Shown here: piece after piece, positions 42,172 to 51,828 of the stretch
Layout: each line of letters begins with the position of its first letter
Position numbering within the stretch: the stretch's first letter is position 1
DNA from: CAVQBL01 sp963710715
GTDB lineage: Bacteria; Pseudomonadota; Gammaproteobacteria; DSM-16500
Length of the DNA: 64,000 nt
Direction of reading: 5' to 3'
NCBI GenBank assembly: GCA_963710715.1
Contig: CAVQBL010000016.1
Coordinates: 248,001 to 312,000, forward strand
The notes under the pieces: model-generated
Told to the model about the DNA's origin: nothing
The model's input: only the letters and a program-made list of their open reading frames with translations
Databases searched by the model: none
Translations under genes and position numbers: made by a program

Positions 42172-44234
42172 TTTTCTCGTTGAAATTCATACCGAAGAAT
42201 TACCACCTAAAATATTACCACGACTCATTGCAGCTTTTCGCAAGGAAATTGAAGAGCGTTTAAAAAATGCGGGTTTAGCTTTTAACGAAAAACAGACAAA
42301 ACAATTTGTAACACCACGACGTCTTGCTGTATTAATAAAAAAATTGGCAGCTAAGCAAGCCGATTCAATGAGTGAACGTAAAGGGCCAGCATTAGCAGCT
42401 GCATTTGATGGCGCGGGAAAACCAACATCTGCGTGTATTGGTTTTGCGCGTTCATGTGGTATAGAGCCTAAAGAACTTATTACTATCAAAACTTCCCAAG
42501 GGGAATGGGTGGGTTTTCAACAAGCGGTTGTTGGAAAAAGCGCACAAGAATTATTGCCAGGCGTTGTGCAGCAAGCGCTTCTCGCTTTGCCAATTCCTAA
42601 GCGCATGCGTTGGGGAAATAATCCTGTTGAATTTTTACGTCCCGTTGAATCGGTTATCATGTTATATGGAAAAGAAATTATTCCCGGCGAAATTTTAGGT
42701 AAACATCCTGATAGAAAAACTCACGGGCATCGTTTTTTAAGTAAAGGCTGGATGAATATTTCAAATCCAGCACGTTATGAAAAAATGCTAGAAAAAAAAC
42801 ATGTGATTGCTGATTTTGAGCAACGCAAAGAAAAAATTCGTCAGCAATTAGCAAATATTGTTAGCATAAAAATATGCAAAAGTTTTAATTGATGAAAGTT
42901 TATTGGATGAAGTGACGGGCTTAGTCGAATGGCCCGTCGCAATTTTTGGAAGTTTTGATAAAGAATTTTTAGCGGTGCCACAAGAAGCATTGATTTCTGC
43001 TATGCAATATCATCAGCGTTATTTTCCAGTCGTAGATGATCAAGGAAAGTTACTCCCACATTTTGTTGCGATTAGCAATATTGAAAGTAGTGACATGCAG
43101 CGTGTTATTGCAGGTAATGAGCGCGTATTACGCGCACGTTTATCCGATGCCGCTTTCTTTTTTGCACAAGATAAAAAGCAAAGTTTAATGAGTCGCGTCA
43201 ATAATTTAAAAAATATGGTGTTTCAAGATAAATTAGGTACCTTGCATGATAAAGCAGAGCGCTTGGCAAAAATAGCTACATTAATTGCAAAACAAATAGG
43301 TGAGCATCCGGAGCAAGCAGCTCACGCGGGATTATTAGCAAAAACGGATTTGACAACTGAAATGGTAGGAGAATTTCCAGAGTTACAAGGCATTGCGGGA
43401 TATTATTATGCACGCCATGCAGGAGAACCCGAAATTGTTGCGCAAGCTTTAAATGAGCAATACATGCCGCGTTTTGCAGGGGATGCATTGCCGCAAACGA
43501 AAATGGGCTGTATTTTAGCCCTTGCTGATCGTATTGATACGTTGGTAGGTGTTTTTGGAGTGAATCAAGCACCTTCTAGCGATAAAGATCCATTTGGATT
43601 ACGTCGCGCAGCAATCGGTGTGTTACGCATATTGATTGAGAAAAAACTTAATTTAGATTTACGCGCATTATTGGAAGCAGCGGCGCTTAATTACGGAAAT
43701 AAATTAGAAAATCAAGAAGTTGTTACGCAAGTATTTAATTTTATGCAAGAGCGATTGAAGTTTTGGTATCAAGAGCAAGGTGTCTCGGCAGATATTTTCT
43801 CAGCTGTTGCTGCGTTAAATATTTCTAAACCGTACGACATACATTGTCGAATTCAAGCTGTGCAAACATTTGAAAAATTACCTGAAGCAGAATCACTGAG
43901 CGTAGCAAACAAGCGAGTCAGCAATATTTTAGCGAAAGCAGACAATGAAATAACAGCGAAAAAAATCGATGCACAATTATTTGAATATGATGCAGAGCGT
44001 GTTTTAGCTGCGAAACTGGCTGAGCAAGGAAATACAATTACCACTCTTTCTCAATCCGCGCGCTACACAGAAGTATTAACTCAACTGGCATACTTGCGCA
44101 AACCTGTAGATGATTTTTTTGATCAAGTGTTGGTCATGACAGATGATAAACCCAAACGCGAAAATCGATTATTGTTGCTTAAAAAGTTACGTGAATTATT
44201 TTTAAATGTTGCAGATATTGCATTGCTGCATTGA
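42155..44234 (+). pseudogene. glyS: glycyl-tRNA synthetase beta chain GlyS, one frameshift
   Basis: The frame opens at 42155 (KADFLVEIHTEELPPKIL) and is normal to about 42868, where it reads KICKSFN and stops at 42892. The expected continuation AKVLIDESLLDEVTGLVEWP is found shifted by one base from about 42873 and runs to 44234 (about 690 residues in all, normal for GlyS). Later segments include SDAAFFFAQDKKQSL and the C-terminal anticodon-binding region VDDFFDQVLVMTDDKPKREN. As with glyQ, the net change is one extra base. Confidence 0.9.
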
Positions 44235-44257
44235 GAGTTTTTTGAGAGTTTTGCCTA

Positions 44258-44806
44258 ATGTTGATTATTCTTGATCGTGATGGCGTTATTAATTTTGATT
44301 CAGAAGAATATATCAAGTCTCCCGATCAATGGATTCCTATTCCTGGAAGTTTAGAAGCTATCGCTGCGCTTAATCGAGCAGGCTATCAAGTGGTTGTGGC
44401 AACCAATCAATCCGGGGTTGCGCGTGGTTATTATGATTTAGAAATGTTAGACAGTATCCATGAAAAAATGGTACATGAATTAGCCGCTGTCGGTGGCTAT
44501 ATCGATGAAATATTTTTCTGCCCACATCATCCGGATGAAAATTGTGAATGCCGCAAACCTAAACCAGGCTTGTTATATCAAATTCAAAAAAAATATGCTG
44601 TGGATTTAGCGGATGTTATTTTTATTGGTGATTCCATCAGGGATATTCAAGCAGCTCAAACAGTCGGTTGCAAGCCTATGTTAGTGTTGACGGGAAGCGG
44701 AGAAAAGTTTTTGCAACAATATCCAGAATTAGCGACGACTCCCCAGTTTGCTAATTTGGCAGCAGCAGTAGAATTTATTTTGCAAACAAGAGGATATAAT
44801 GCATAA
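44258..44806 (+). CDS. gmhB: D-glycero-beta-D-manno-heptose 1,7-bisphosphate 7-phosphatase
   Basis: 182 residues of the HAD superfamily. Motif I is LIILDRDGVINFDSEEYIKS, motif II VVATNQSGVARGYYD and motif III DVIFIGDSIRDIQAA. The zinc site CPHHPDENCECRKPKPG is diagnostic of GmhB. It makes the heptose precursor for LPS inner core. Followed by plsC with an 8-bp overlap and then core-assembly genes. Confidence 0.95.
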   Translation: MLIILDRDGVINFDSEEYIKSPDQWIPIPGSLEAIAALNRAGYQVVVATNQSGVARGYYDLEMLDSIHEKMVHELAAVGGYIDEIFFCPHHPDENCECRKPKPGLLYQIQKKYAVDLADVIFIGDSIRDIQAAQTVGCKPMLVLTGSGEKFLQQYPELATTPQFANLAAAVEFILQTRGYNA

Positions 44807-45539
44807 AAAATCTTTTTTGCACACAATTAATTTATTTTTACGATCATTGCTGTTTTCTATTATTATGGGAACAACTATATTTAGTTATAGCATTATCTGT
44901 GCTCTTGCCATGCCATTTCCGTTACGTTACCGCTATGCTATTGTTGTTTCTTGGACTCGATTTATGATTTACATGCTCAAAGTTATTTGTAAAATTGAGT
45001 ATAAGCTTGAGGGAGTCGAAAATATTCCCAAAAATAGAAATGGCATCATCTTAAGTAAACACCAGTCCACATGGGAAACGCTTTTCTTACCGGGCGTATT
45101 TTTTGAAGCCGCAATTATTTTGAAAAGAGAATTATTATGGTTACCGTTTTTTGGATGGGGTTTGGCCTCTGTAGATCCCATTGCCATCGCTCGCAGTGAG
45201 AAAACCTCTGCCATGGAGCAAATCATTAAAAAAGGCAAAGCATGTCTTGAAGCGGGGCGTTGGATCCTGGTATTTCCAGAAGGAACGCGTATGGCAATAG
45301 GCAAAGTGGGCAAATATCATTTAGGTGGTGCGCGATTAGCTGTTGCAACGCAGCATCCAGTGATCCCAGTGGCGCATAATGCGGGACGCTTTTGGCCGCG
45401 GCGAAAATTTATTAAAAAACCTGGTACTATACGCATGGTGATTGGGCCACTTATTGAAACTACAGGCCGCAAACCTGAAGAAATTATGCTGCAAGTAAAG
45501 AATTGGATTGAAGAGACGATACAACAAATTGATAGCTGA
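44799..45539 (+). CDS. plsC: 1-acyl-sn-glycerol-3-phosphate acyltransferase
   Basis: 246 residues. Acyltransferase motif I is ILSKHQSTWETLFLPG (HxxxxD-like with HQSTWE near residue 85), and motif III is WILVFPEGTRMAIGKVGKYH near 165. An N-terminal hydrophobic helix (LLFSIIMGTTIFSYSIICAL) anchors it in the inner membrane. It makes phosphatidic acid or a related acylated lipid. The variant HQSTWE (E replacing D) is usual in one subgroup of this family. Confidence 0.9.
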   Translation: MHKKSFLHTINLFLRSLLFSIIMGTTIFSYSIICALAMPFPLRYRYAIVVSWTRFMIYMLKVICKIEYKLEGVENIPKNRNGIILSKHQSTWETLFLPGVFFEAAIILKRELLWLPFFGWGLASVDPIAIARSEKTSAMEQIIKKGKACLEAGRWILVFPEGTRMAIGKVGKYHLGGARLAVATQHPVIPVAHNAGRFWPRRKFIKKPGTIRMVIGPLIETTGRKPEEIMLQVKNWIEETIQQIDS

Positions 45540-45540
45540 G

Positions 45541-45592
45541 CCCTCACCCGTCTTCCCCAGCTGAAAAGCGCTGGTGGAGAGGGAATGGGTAT
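45541..45592. repeat. CCCTCACCCGTCTTC dispersed hairpin
   Basis: CCCTCACCCGTCTTCCCCAG followed by AGCGCTGGTGGAGAGGGAAT can fold on itself and resembles the element after the suf operon. It lies between plsC and the WaaG-type fusion gene. Confidence 0.4.
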
Positions 45593-45606
45593 AGCGAGGT
45601 TTTTTC

Positions 45607-47592
45607 ATGAGGCTAGCTTTCTGCCTTTTTAAATATTTTCCCTTTGGGGGATTACAACGCGATTTTTTGCGCATTGCCAAAGCGTGTGTTAATCGCGGGG
45701 CTGTAGTTGATGTTTATACTATGGAATGGGTAGGAAATCCTGAGCCATCTCTTAATGTAAATATTATTTCTATATCTGCATTACAAAATCATACACGTAG
45801 TCAGAAATTTGTTGCTGAAGTGCTTCCGCATCTTGTTAATGGACAATATGATCTAGTGATTGGTTTTAATAAAATGCCCTATTTGGATGTGTATTTTGCT
45901 GCAGATACCTGTTATCAAGCAAAAACAAGACAGGAACGTGCATGGTGGTATCGCTTCACACCGCGTTATCGTCATTTAATCAGTTATGAAAAAGCAGTTT
46001 TTGCCCCCGAAAGCAAAACAGAAATTTTATTGCTATTAGATAAACTGAAAACGGATTTTTTACATTATTATCAGACACCCACACAACGCCTGCATGTTTT
46101 ACCGCCTGGAATTGCGCGTGATCGTATGGCTCCGCCCAATGCTGCTGAAATTCGTCGCGATACTCGAAATGAATATGGTATTCATGAAGATGAATTTTTA
46201 TTGTTGATGGTAGGTTCAGACTTTAATCGCAAAGGATTGGATCGTATTTTGTTAGGATTGGCTGCTTTACCTGAAAATTTAAAAAATCGCTCGCGACTGT
46301 TTGTTCTTGGTAAAGATGATCCAGATCCTTTCATTCAGCAAGCACAACAATTAAAAATTTCTGAAAGAGTTAAGTTTTTAGGTGGATGTGATGACGTGCC
46401 GCGATTTTTATTAGCTGGAGATATGCTTTTGCATCCCGCTTATCATGAAAATACGGGAACTATTTTATTAGAAGCAGTCGTAGCAGGGTTGCCAGTTTTA
46501 ACAACAGAAATATGTGGTTTCGCATCTTACATACAAGATGCAGAAGCAGGTTATGTTCTGCCATCGCCTTTTCAGCAGGAGCAATTGAATCAACAATTGG
46601 CCATCATGCTGTCATCATCATCTTCGCGGGAAGAGCGGCGACAGAATGGTTTAAAGTTTGGCAAGCAAGCAGATATTTATAATCAGCCAGAATATGTAGC
46701 CACCTTAATTGAAAAAATAGCTAAAAATTCTTCTTTTGGTAATAGTGGAAACATACGATTACTTCCCGAACTAAAAAAATATTTTTCAATGGATAAAAAT
46801 CTTTTCGCTCAAATCATGTCATTGCGTGGGAAGATTTATCGCGAATTGGAGGGGCGCTGTACACAACGAATTGCTTTAGGTAAAGAAAATTACTTTATCA
46901 AACAGCATTTCGGAGTCGGCTGGAAAGAAATTATTAAAAATCTTGTGCAATTACGGCTTCCTGTGCTCAGTGCTAAAAATGAATGGCTAGCATTGCAACG
47001 ATTAAAAGAATTAAATATAGCAGTACCGGATGTGGTCGGTTATGGTCTGTGTGGATCGAATCCATCACAGTTACAATCATTTTTGCTCACGCGCGAATTA
47101 CCCCAGCATGTTAGCCTAGAAGATTTTTGTCGTGATTGGAACCAAACACCCCCGGTATTTGGTTTAAAACGAGCGTTGATTAAAGAAGTTGCACGCATTG
47201 CACGCACATTACATGAAAATGGTATTAACCACAGGGATTTTTACATTTGTCATTTTTTGCTAATCTCTTCTTACCTACCATTCAAAAATAAGAATATAGA
47301 AGGTTTTGTTTATTTGCTTGACCTGCATCGTGCCCAAATTCGCAAGTGTACCCCATTACGCTGGATCATAAAAGATTTGTCAGGATTGTATTTTTCGAGT
47401 AAAGATATTGGCCTGACTTCTAGAGATTTATTGCGTTTTATTAAAGAATATCGCCAACAATCTTGGCGGCAGGTTATAATAAAGGAGTTTGCTTTTTGGC
47501 AGAAGGTGAAAAAACGTGGCAATAAAATCTATCAAACACACAAAAGACAATATGAATACAATGAAAGAAATTTCTTGGAAAGAACTTTATAA
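45607..47592 (+). CDS. fused LPS core glycosyltransferase (WaaG-type) and WaaP-type kinase
   Basis: 661 residues with two parts. Residues 1 to about 375 are a GT4 glycosyltransferase like WaaG: start FCLFKYFPFGGLQRDFLRIA, sugar-nucleotide site HPAYHENTGTILLEAVVAGL. Residues about 390-640 are a WaaP/RfaP-like kinase (YRELEGRCTQRIALGKENYF, LLTRELPQHVSLEDF, GINHRDFYICHFLLI with the catalytic HRDFY, LLDLHRAQIRK). In E. coli these are separate genes, waaG and waaP, acting on the same core heptose. It is followed by another kinase gene overlapping its end. Confidence 0.9.
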   Translation: MRLAFCLFKYFPFGGLQRDFLRIAKACVNRGAVVDVYTMEWVGNPEPSLNVNIISISALQNHTRSQKFVAEVLPHLVNGQYDLVIGFNKMPYLDVYFAADTCYQAKTRQERAWWYRFTPRYRHLISYEKAVFAPESKTEILLLLDKLKTDFLHYYQTPTQRLHVLPPGIARDRMAPPNAAEIRRDTRNEYGIHEDEFLLLMVGSDFNRKGLDRILLGLAALPENLKNRSRLFVLGKDDPDPFIQQAQQLKISERVKFLGGCDDVPRFLLAGDMLLHPAYHENTGTILLEAVVAGLPVLTTEICGFASYIQDAEAGYVLPSPFQQEQLNQQLAIMLSSSSSREERRQNGLKFGKQADIYNQPEYVATLIEKIAKNSSFGNSGNIRLLPELKKYFSMDKNLFAQIMSLRGKIYRELEGRCTQRIALGKENYFIKQHFGVGWKEIIKNLVQLRLPVLSAKNEWLALQRLKELNIAVPDVVGYGLCGSNPSQLQSFLLTRELPQHVSLEDFCRDWNQTPPVFGLKRALIKEVARIARTLHENGINHRDFYICHFLLISSYLPFKNKNIEGFVYLLDLHRAQIRKCTPLRWIIKDLSGLYFSSKDIGLTSRDLLRFIKEYRQQSWRQVIIKEFAFWQKVKKRGNKIYQTHKRQYEYNERNFLERTL

Positions 47593-49021
47593 ATCGAAGA
47601 GAATTGTTCCAGTTCCTTTTGAGCTCCCTACAACAGAGAGCAATGAGCGTCTTTGTTGCCAAGAAATTATTCGCCTTGTTCCTGGGAAACGTCTGGTGGC
47701 GTTTGCTAACTTTTGTGGGAAAGCCGTTGTTGCTAAATTATTTTATGGAAAAAGCTCTGCACGTGATGCACATCAAGATTTTCTGGGAGTGGAAGCATTA
47801 ATGACAAGCGGGGTTCTCACTCCAAAGCTACTATATCGTACGACTGCTCAGAATAAACGTGTTCATATACTTATATTTGAACAAATCATAGCAGCAGAGA
47901 GCCTTGAAAAAATTTGGCAAAATAAAATAGATGTTGAAGCTTGCGCGCCGTTGATGCATGCTGTAACAATTGAATTAGCAACGCAGCATGTACTCGGAAT
48001 AGTCCAACGTGATTTGCATTTAAAAAATTTTTTAGTTTCTGGCAAACAGATCTACACCTTGGATGGCGGTGACATTGAAAAATTTTCTTCTCCTTTATCA
48101 AAAGAGCAAAGCTTAGAAAATTTAGGATTATTTTTTTCACAACTAGGTGTCGGGACAGATAAATTATTACCCGCGCTTTTTCATATCTATGCACAAACGC
48201 GTGCTTGGGTAGTCAAAAAACAAGATGTCATAAAGTTACAAAAAATAATTTCACTCTGCGATGGGAAGCGTTGGCGCAGTTATCGCAAAAAAATATTCCG
48301 TAATTGTTCTGCATTTACGCGCACAAAATCGTTTACTTCAATCGGTATGTATGATCGTGAATATGAATCACCAGAGTTTTTAGAATTTTTACGTCGACCA
48401 GAAATGGCTTTTGCTGATGGAAACACGCGAATGCTTAAGGCAGGTCGGACATGCTCAGTGGCTAAAATAACCATAAATGATAAAACATGGGTGGTTAAAC
48501 GCTATAATATAAAAAATATTTGGCATCGTTTACGCCGTTGTTTGCGTGAAACCCGAGCGGTTGCTTCATGGCGTTTGGCACAATATCTACGTTGGATTGG
48601 CATTCCAACTGCAAAACCGATTGCTTTTATTGAGAAACGGTTTATAGGATTTCGAGGTAAGTCGTATTTTATAATGGAATACGTAATAGGGGATCATGCA
48701 GGTCAATATTTTGCAACCCATTCTCTTGAGGATGCTAATTTTCGGTTGGCAGCGGAACGTGTTATCGCAGTATTCGAAAATTTGGCGCGTTTATGCATCA
48801 TGCATGGCGATTTAAAAATGACAAATATTTTAATTGAAAATCATTGGCCGATATTGATTGATTTAGATGGCATGTATGCGCACGCATCTGTATTTGGGTT
48901 CAAACGTGCATTGAATAAAGAAATGCAGCGCTTTATGGAAAATTGGCGCGATCGGCCGACGGTAGCGGCAGTGTTTCAAAAATTAATAAAAGAGATGTAT
49001 GGGAGATTGGAGATACGATAA
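47552..49021 (+). CDS. tandem lipopolysaccharide-kinase-like protein (two kinase domains)
   Basis: 489 residues from ATG at 47552 (a GTG at 47516 is possible; ribosome-binding sites are weak in both cases). The first domain has VQRDLHLKNFLVSGKQIYTL, near residue 165, and TLDGGDIEKF. The second has FIMEYVIGDHAGQYFATHSL and CIMHGDLKMTNILIEN, then PILIDLDGMYAH near 435. Both carry HRDLH/HGDLK-type catalytic loops and metal Asp, so both may be active. Each resembles Kdo/heptose kinases (KdkA, WaaY, WaaP). It overlaps the upstream fusion gene by 41 bp. Confidence 0.8.
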   Translation: MNTMKEISWKELYKSKRIVPVPFELPTTESNERLCCQEIIRLVPGKRLVAFANFCGKAVVAKLFYGKSSARDAHQDFLGVEALMTSGVLTPKLLYRTTAQNKRVHILIFEQIIAAESLEKIWQNKIDVEACAPLMHAVTIELATQHVLGIVQRDLHLKNFLVSGKQIYTLDGGDIEKFSSPLSKEQSLENLGLFFSQLGVGTDKLLPALFHIYAQTRAWVVKKQDVIKLQKIISLCDGKRWRSYRKKIFRNCSAFTRTKSFTSIGMYDREYESPEFLEFLRRPEMAFADGNTRMLKAGRTCSVAKITINDKTWVVKRYNIKNIWHRLRRCLRETRAVASWRLAQYLRWIGIPTAKPIAFIEKRFIGFRGKSYFIMEYVIGDHAGQYFATHSLEDANFRLAAERVIAVFENLARLCIMHGDLKMTNILIENHWPILIDLDGMYAHASVFGFKRALNKEMQRFMENWRDRPTVAAVFQKLIKEMYGRLEIR

Positions 49022-49051
49022 TACCAAGCAACGTTTCTAGGAGTAACAACG

Positions 49052-50518
49052 ATGACCACGGACGTCACAACTGTACTGCATAACCCAGACTTATTTCGCC
49101 AGCAATGCTACATCAATGGTAAATGGGTTAACTCTGATTCTAAAAAAACTTTTTCAGTTGAAAATCCCTACGATGGAAAAGTACTCGGAACAGTTCCTGA
49201 ATGCGGTGCAGAAGAAACGCGTCGCGCAATTACAGCCGCGAGCGATGCTTGGTTGAAGTGGCGTGCACTGACTGCCAAACAACGCTCAGAGTTTTTATGG
49301 CATTGGGCAAGATTAATTGATGAAAATAAAGAAGACCTCGCGAAACTAATGACTCTTGAACAAGGAAAACCTTTGGAAGAAGCGCGTGGCGAGATAGATT
49401 ATGCCAATTCTTTTATCAAATGGTTTGCAGAAGAGTCTAGACGTGTTTATGGGGATATTATTCCTTCCAATAAACCCAATCAGCATTTAATTGTAATCAA
49501 ACAGCCAGTGGGTGTGGTTGCCGCTATCACACCTTGGAATTTTCCTACGGCAATGATTACCCGTAAATGTGCACCAGCACTCGCAGCGGGCTGCACAGTT
49601 GTAATGAAACCAGCGGAAGAAACACCATTCAGTGCTTTAGCATTAGCAGTGTTAGCAGAACAAGCTGGCATTCCTGCCGGAGTATTTAATGTTGTTACTG
49701 GTATACCGGAAAAAATAGGTGGTGAATTAACTTCAAATCCACTCGTCAGAAAATTATCTTTTACCGGATCCACTGCTGTTGGCAAATTACTAATGAAACA
49801 ATGCGCAGCGACGCTGAAAAAAATCTCTTTAGAATTAGGCGGCAACGCACCTTTTATTGTGTTTGACGATGCAGATTTAGATGCAGCAGTAACGGGCGCG
49901 ATTGCTTCAAAATTTCGTAATTCGGGACAAACATGTGTATGCGCAAATCGAATTTTAGTACAAGATAAAGTGTATGATGAATTTACAAAAAAATTAGTGG
50001 ATGCCGTCAAAAAATTAAAAATAGGTAATGGATTAGATGCAGGAGTACAACAAGGTCCGTTAATTAATACCGCAGCGATAGAGAAAGTGCAAGCGCATAT
50101 TGCAGATGCAACTTCAAAAGGCGCTAAAGTTATATTAGGTGGAAAACCGCTCCCGCTTGGAAAATTATTTTTTGCTCCCACAGTTATAACAGATGTTAAT
50201 TCCTCTATGCGTGTGGCACGCGAAGAAACATTTGGCCCCGTTGCGCCGCTATTTCGTTTTCACACAGAAGAAGAAGCGATTCGCATGGCGAATGATACTG
50301 AATTTGGTTTAGCTTCTTATTTTTATAGCTGTGACATCAATCGCATCTGGCGTGTCGCTGAAAGTTTGGAATACGGGATGGTTGGAATTAATGCCGGTAT
50401 TATTTCAACCGAGGTTGCACCCTTTGGCGGCATCAAAGAATCTGGCATGGGTCGAGAAGGTTCCAAATACGGAATAGATGAGTATGTCGAGATTAAGTAT
50501 TTATGTATGGGAGGGTAG
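49052..50518 (+). CDS. gabD: succinate-semialdehyde dehydrogenase (NADP+)
   Basis: 488 residues, ALDH5-like. The N-terminus RQQCYINGKWVNSDSKKTFS, the cofactor motif LSFTGSTAVGKLLM, catalytic Glu in KISLELGGNAPFIVF and catalytic Cys in NSGQTCVCANRILVQ match GabD. It oxidises succinic semialdehyde to succinate. It appears monocistronic. Confidence 0.93.
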   Translation: MTTDVTTVLHNPDLFRQQCYINGKWVNSDSKKTFSVENPYDGKVLGTVPECGAEETRRAITAASDAWLKWRALTAKQRSEFLWHWARLIDENKEDLAKLMTLEQGKPLEEARGEIDYANSFIKWFAEESRRVYGDIIPSNKPNQHLIVIKQPVGVVAAITPWNFPTAMITRKCAPALAAGCTVVMKPAEETPFSALALAVLAEQAGIPAGVFNVVTGIPEKIGGELTSNPLVRKLSFTGSTAVGKLLMKQCAATLKKISLELGGNAPFIVFDDADLDAAVTGAIASKFRNSGQTCVCANRILVQDKVYDEFTKKLVDAVKKLKIGNGLDAGVQQGPLINTAAIEKVQAHIADATSKGAKVILGGKPLPLGKLFFAPTVITDVNSSMRVAREETFGPVAPLFRFHTEEEAIRMANDTEFGLASYFYSCDINRIWRVAESLEYGMVGINAGIISTEVAPFGGIKESGMGREGSKYGIDEYVEIKYLCMGG

Positions 50519-50605
50519 GCCCCCTTACAACTTAATTCCAAATTTCTTGTAAATTATTTGCACAAATCTGATATTTTTGGTATTATTCTGTAATGTTAAT
50601 ATTGT

Positions 50606-51802
50606 ATGACGACTCAATTGATTAGGCTAAATATTATGCTAAGTAACAACAAACCTCGTTCAAAATCAGTACCCTCAATTAAACAATTAACCAAATACAT
50701 ACGCTATCGAAGAGACGCAGAAAAAAACATTGGCGACGGAATTAATTTATGGCGACCCAATCCCACGGACCCTTATATTTATATTTCTTTCTCAACCAAG
50801 CAACTACTTGCAACTTATGGCAAGGATGAGTTTGTTGCCATGTCTAAAGAATCTAAAAAAATTGAAGATTTAGAAGAAAAATTAATTTCGAAATTTACCG
50901 AAATAATTCTTGATCAATGGGTAGATAGAGCAAATTTATCAGTTAAGTTTTTGCCTGCGGATGCAACAAAAGGAAGTATTAAAAAGAAAAACGTTTGTTT
51001 TTTAATAAATAGTAAGCAACCAGTATTATCTATGATTCCAAATGTTGATGCGATTACAATGCATCTTCGTTCCCAAAGCTTAAGAGAACAGATGGCTGAT
51101 CTTGATAGCCCTTCAGAATATAAGATAATTATGTTTTCCGAATTAACTTTTAGCAATTTTAATAACCAAGTTATATATACATTACTACATGAATTAGGTC
51201 ACGCCCTTGCTGAATTCAAACATTATTTTCAATATATCCCTGCGGATGTTGAACCTTTCGCTGCGCTCGATTGCTCAATGAGCGTAATGGGTTATTACAC
51301 ACACTGTAAACAAATATTAAACAAAGAAGCAAAAGTATATGGCGAACAAATTGTTTCAGTAAAAGATCCAAATAATCCAGTAATTCAAAAGAAAATTCAG
51401 CAAGTTTACAGTGCATATCCTACTCAATTAGGTCCTCTCGATATTGAAGCTGCACGAGAATTTAATGAGAGCTGGAAAAAAAGAAATGAAAAGGCTCTGG
51501 TTTCAACTCAAGCCACAAATAAAAAGAATAATCGTAATCGTCAGAGATCGTCGCAGCATTTACATGCTGATTTATTTATTAGTCCTGCTTATATGGGTGG
51601 ATCAATATCCTTATTTGATTACTATGTTAATCAGTTTTGCGAGATGCTAAGGAGCTGTACTAGTTATTTTCCTCCGGATAATCCAACTTATTGGAAATGC
51701 CAGAATCAGGCATTATTTTTTAATCAAACAAATGCTGACTCATTTTTGATAACGAACTGTATTGCGCAAAATCCATCGTTATTGCTTAAGACATTTATTT
51801 GA
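50606..51802 (+). CDS. serralysin-like (M10-type) zinc metalloprotease, effector candidate
   Basis: 398 residues. The zinc motif is HELGHALAEFKH near residue 197, followed by a Met-turn-like CSMSVMGYYTH near 230 and PTQLGPLDIEAAREF near 275. That order and the last motif (serralysins have PMLxDIAAIQxLYG) mark the metzincin fold. The third His is one residue later than in serralysin and the Gly of HExxHxxG is Ala, so zinc geometry may be altered. There are no signal peptide or RTX repeats. Start may be the ATG at 50606 or 50636. It is convergent with the hip locus. Delivery to a host is conjecture. Confidence 0.7.
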   Translation: MTTQLIRLNIMLSNNKPRSKSVPSIKQLTKYIRYRRDAEKNIGDGINLWRPNPTDPYIYISFSTKQLLATYGKDEFVAMSKESKKIEDLEEKLISKFTEIILDQWVDRANLSVKFLPADATKGSIKKKNVCFLINSKQPVLSMIPNVDAITMHLRSQSLREQMADLDSPSEYKIIMFSELTFSNFNNQVIYTLLHELGHALAEFKHYFQYIPADVEPFAALDCSMSVMGYYTHCKQILNKEAKVYGEQIVSVKDPNNPVIQKKIQQVYSAYPTQLGPLDIEAAREFNESWKKRNEKALVSTQATNKKNNRNRQRSSQHLHADLFISPAYMGGSISLFDYYVNQFCEMLRSCTSYFPPDNPTYWKCQNQALFFNQTNADSFLITNCIAQNPSLLLKTFI

Positions 51803-51828
51803 AAACTACAAGTTTTCTATAGTGTATT

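Noticed and set aside
42155..42892. Programmed +1 frameshifting in glyS
   Set aside because: No slippery codon with a Shine-Dalgarno-like stimulator is visible at the site, and glyQ shows a similar shift, so error or mutation is simpler.
47552..49021. Eukaryotic-type Ser/Thr kinase
   Set aside because: Order and motifs (HxDLHxxN, IDLDG) fit LPS kinases, and the gene neighbours are LPS-core genes.
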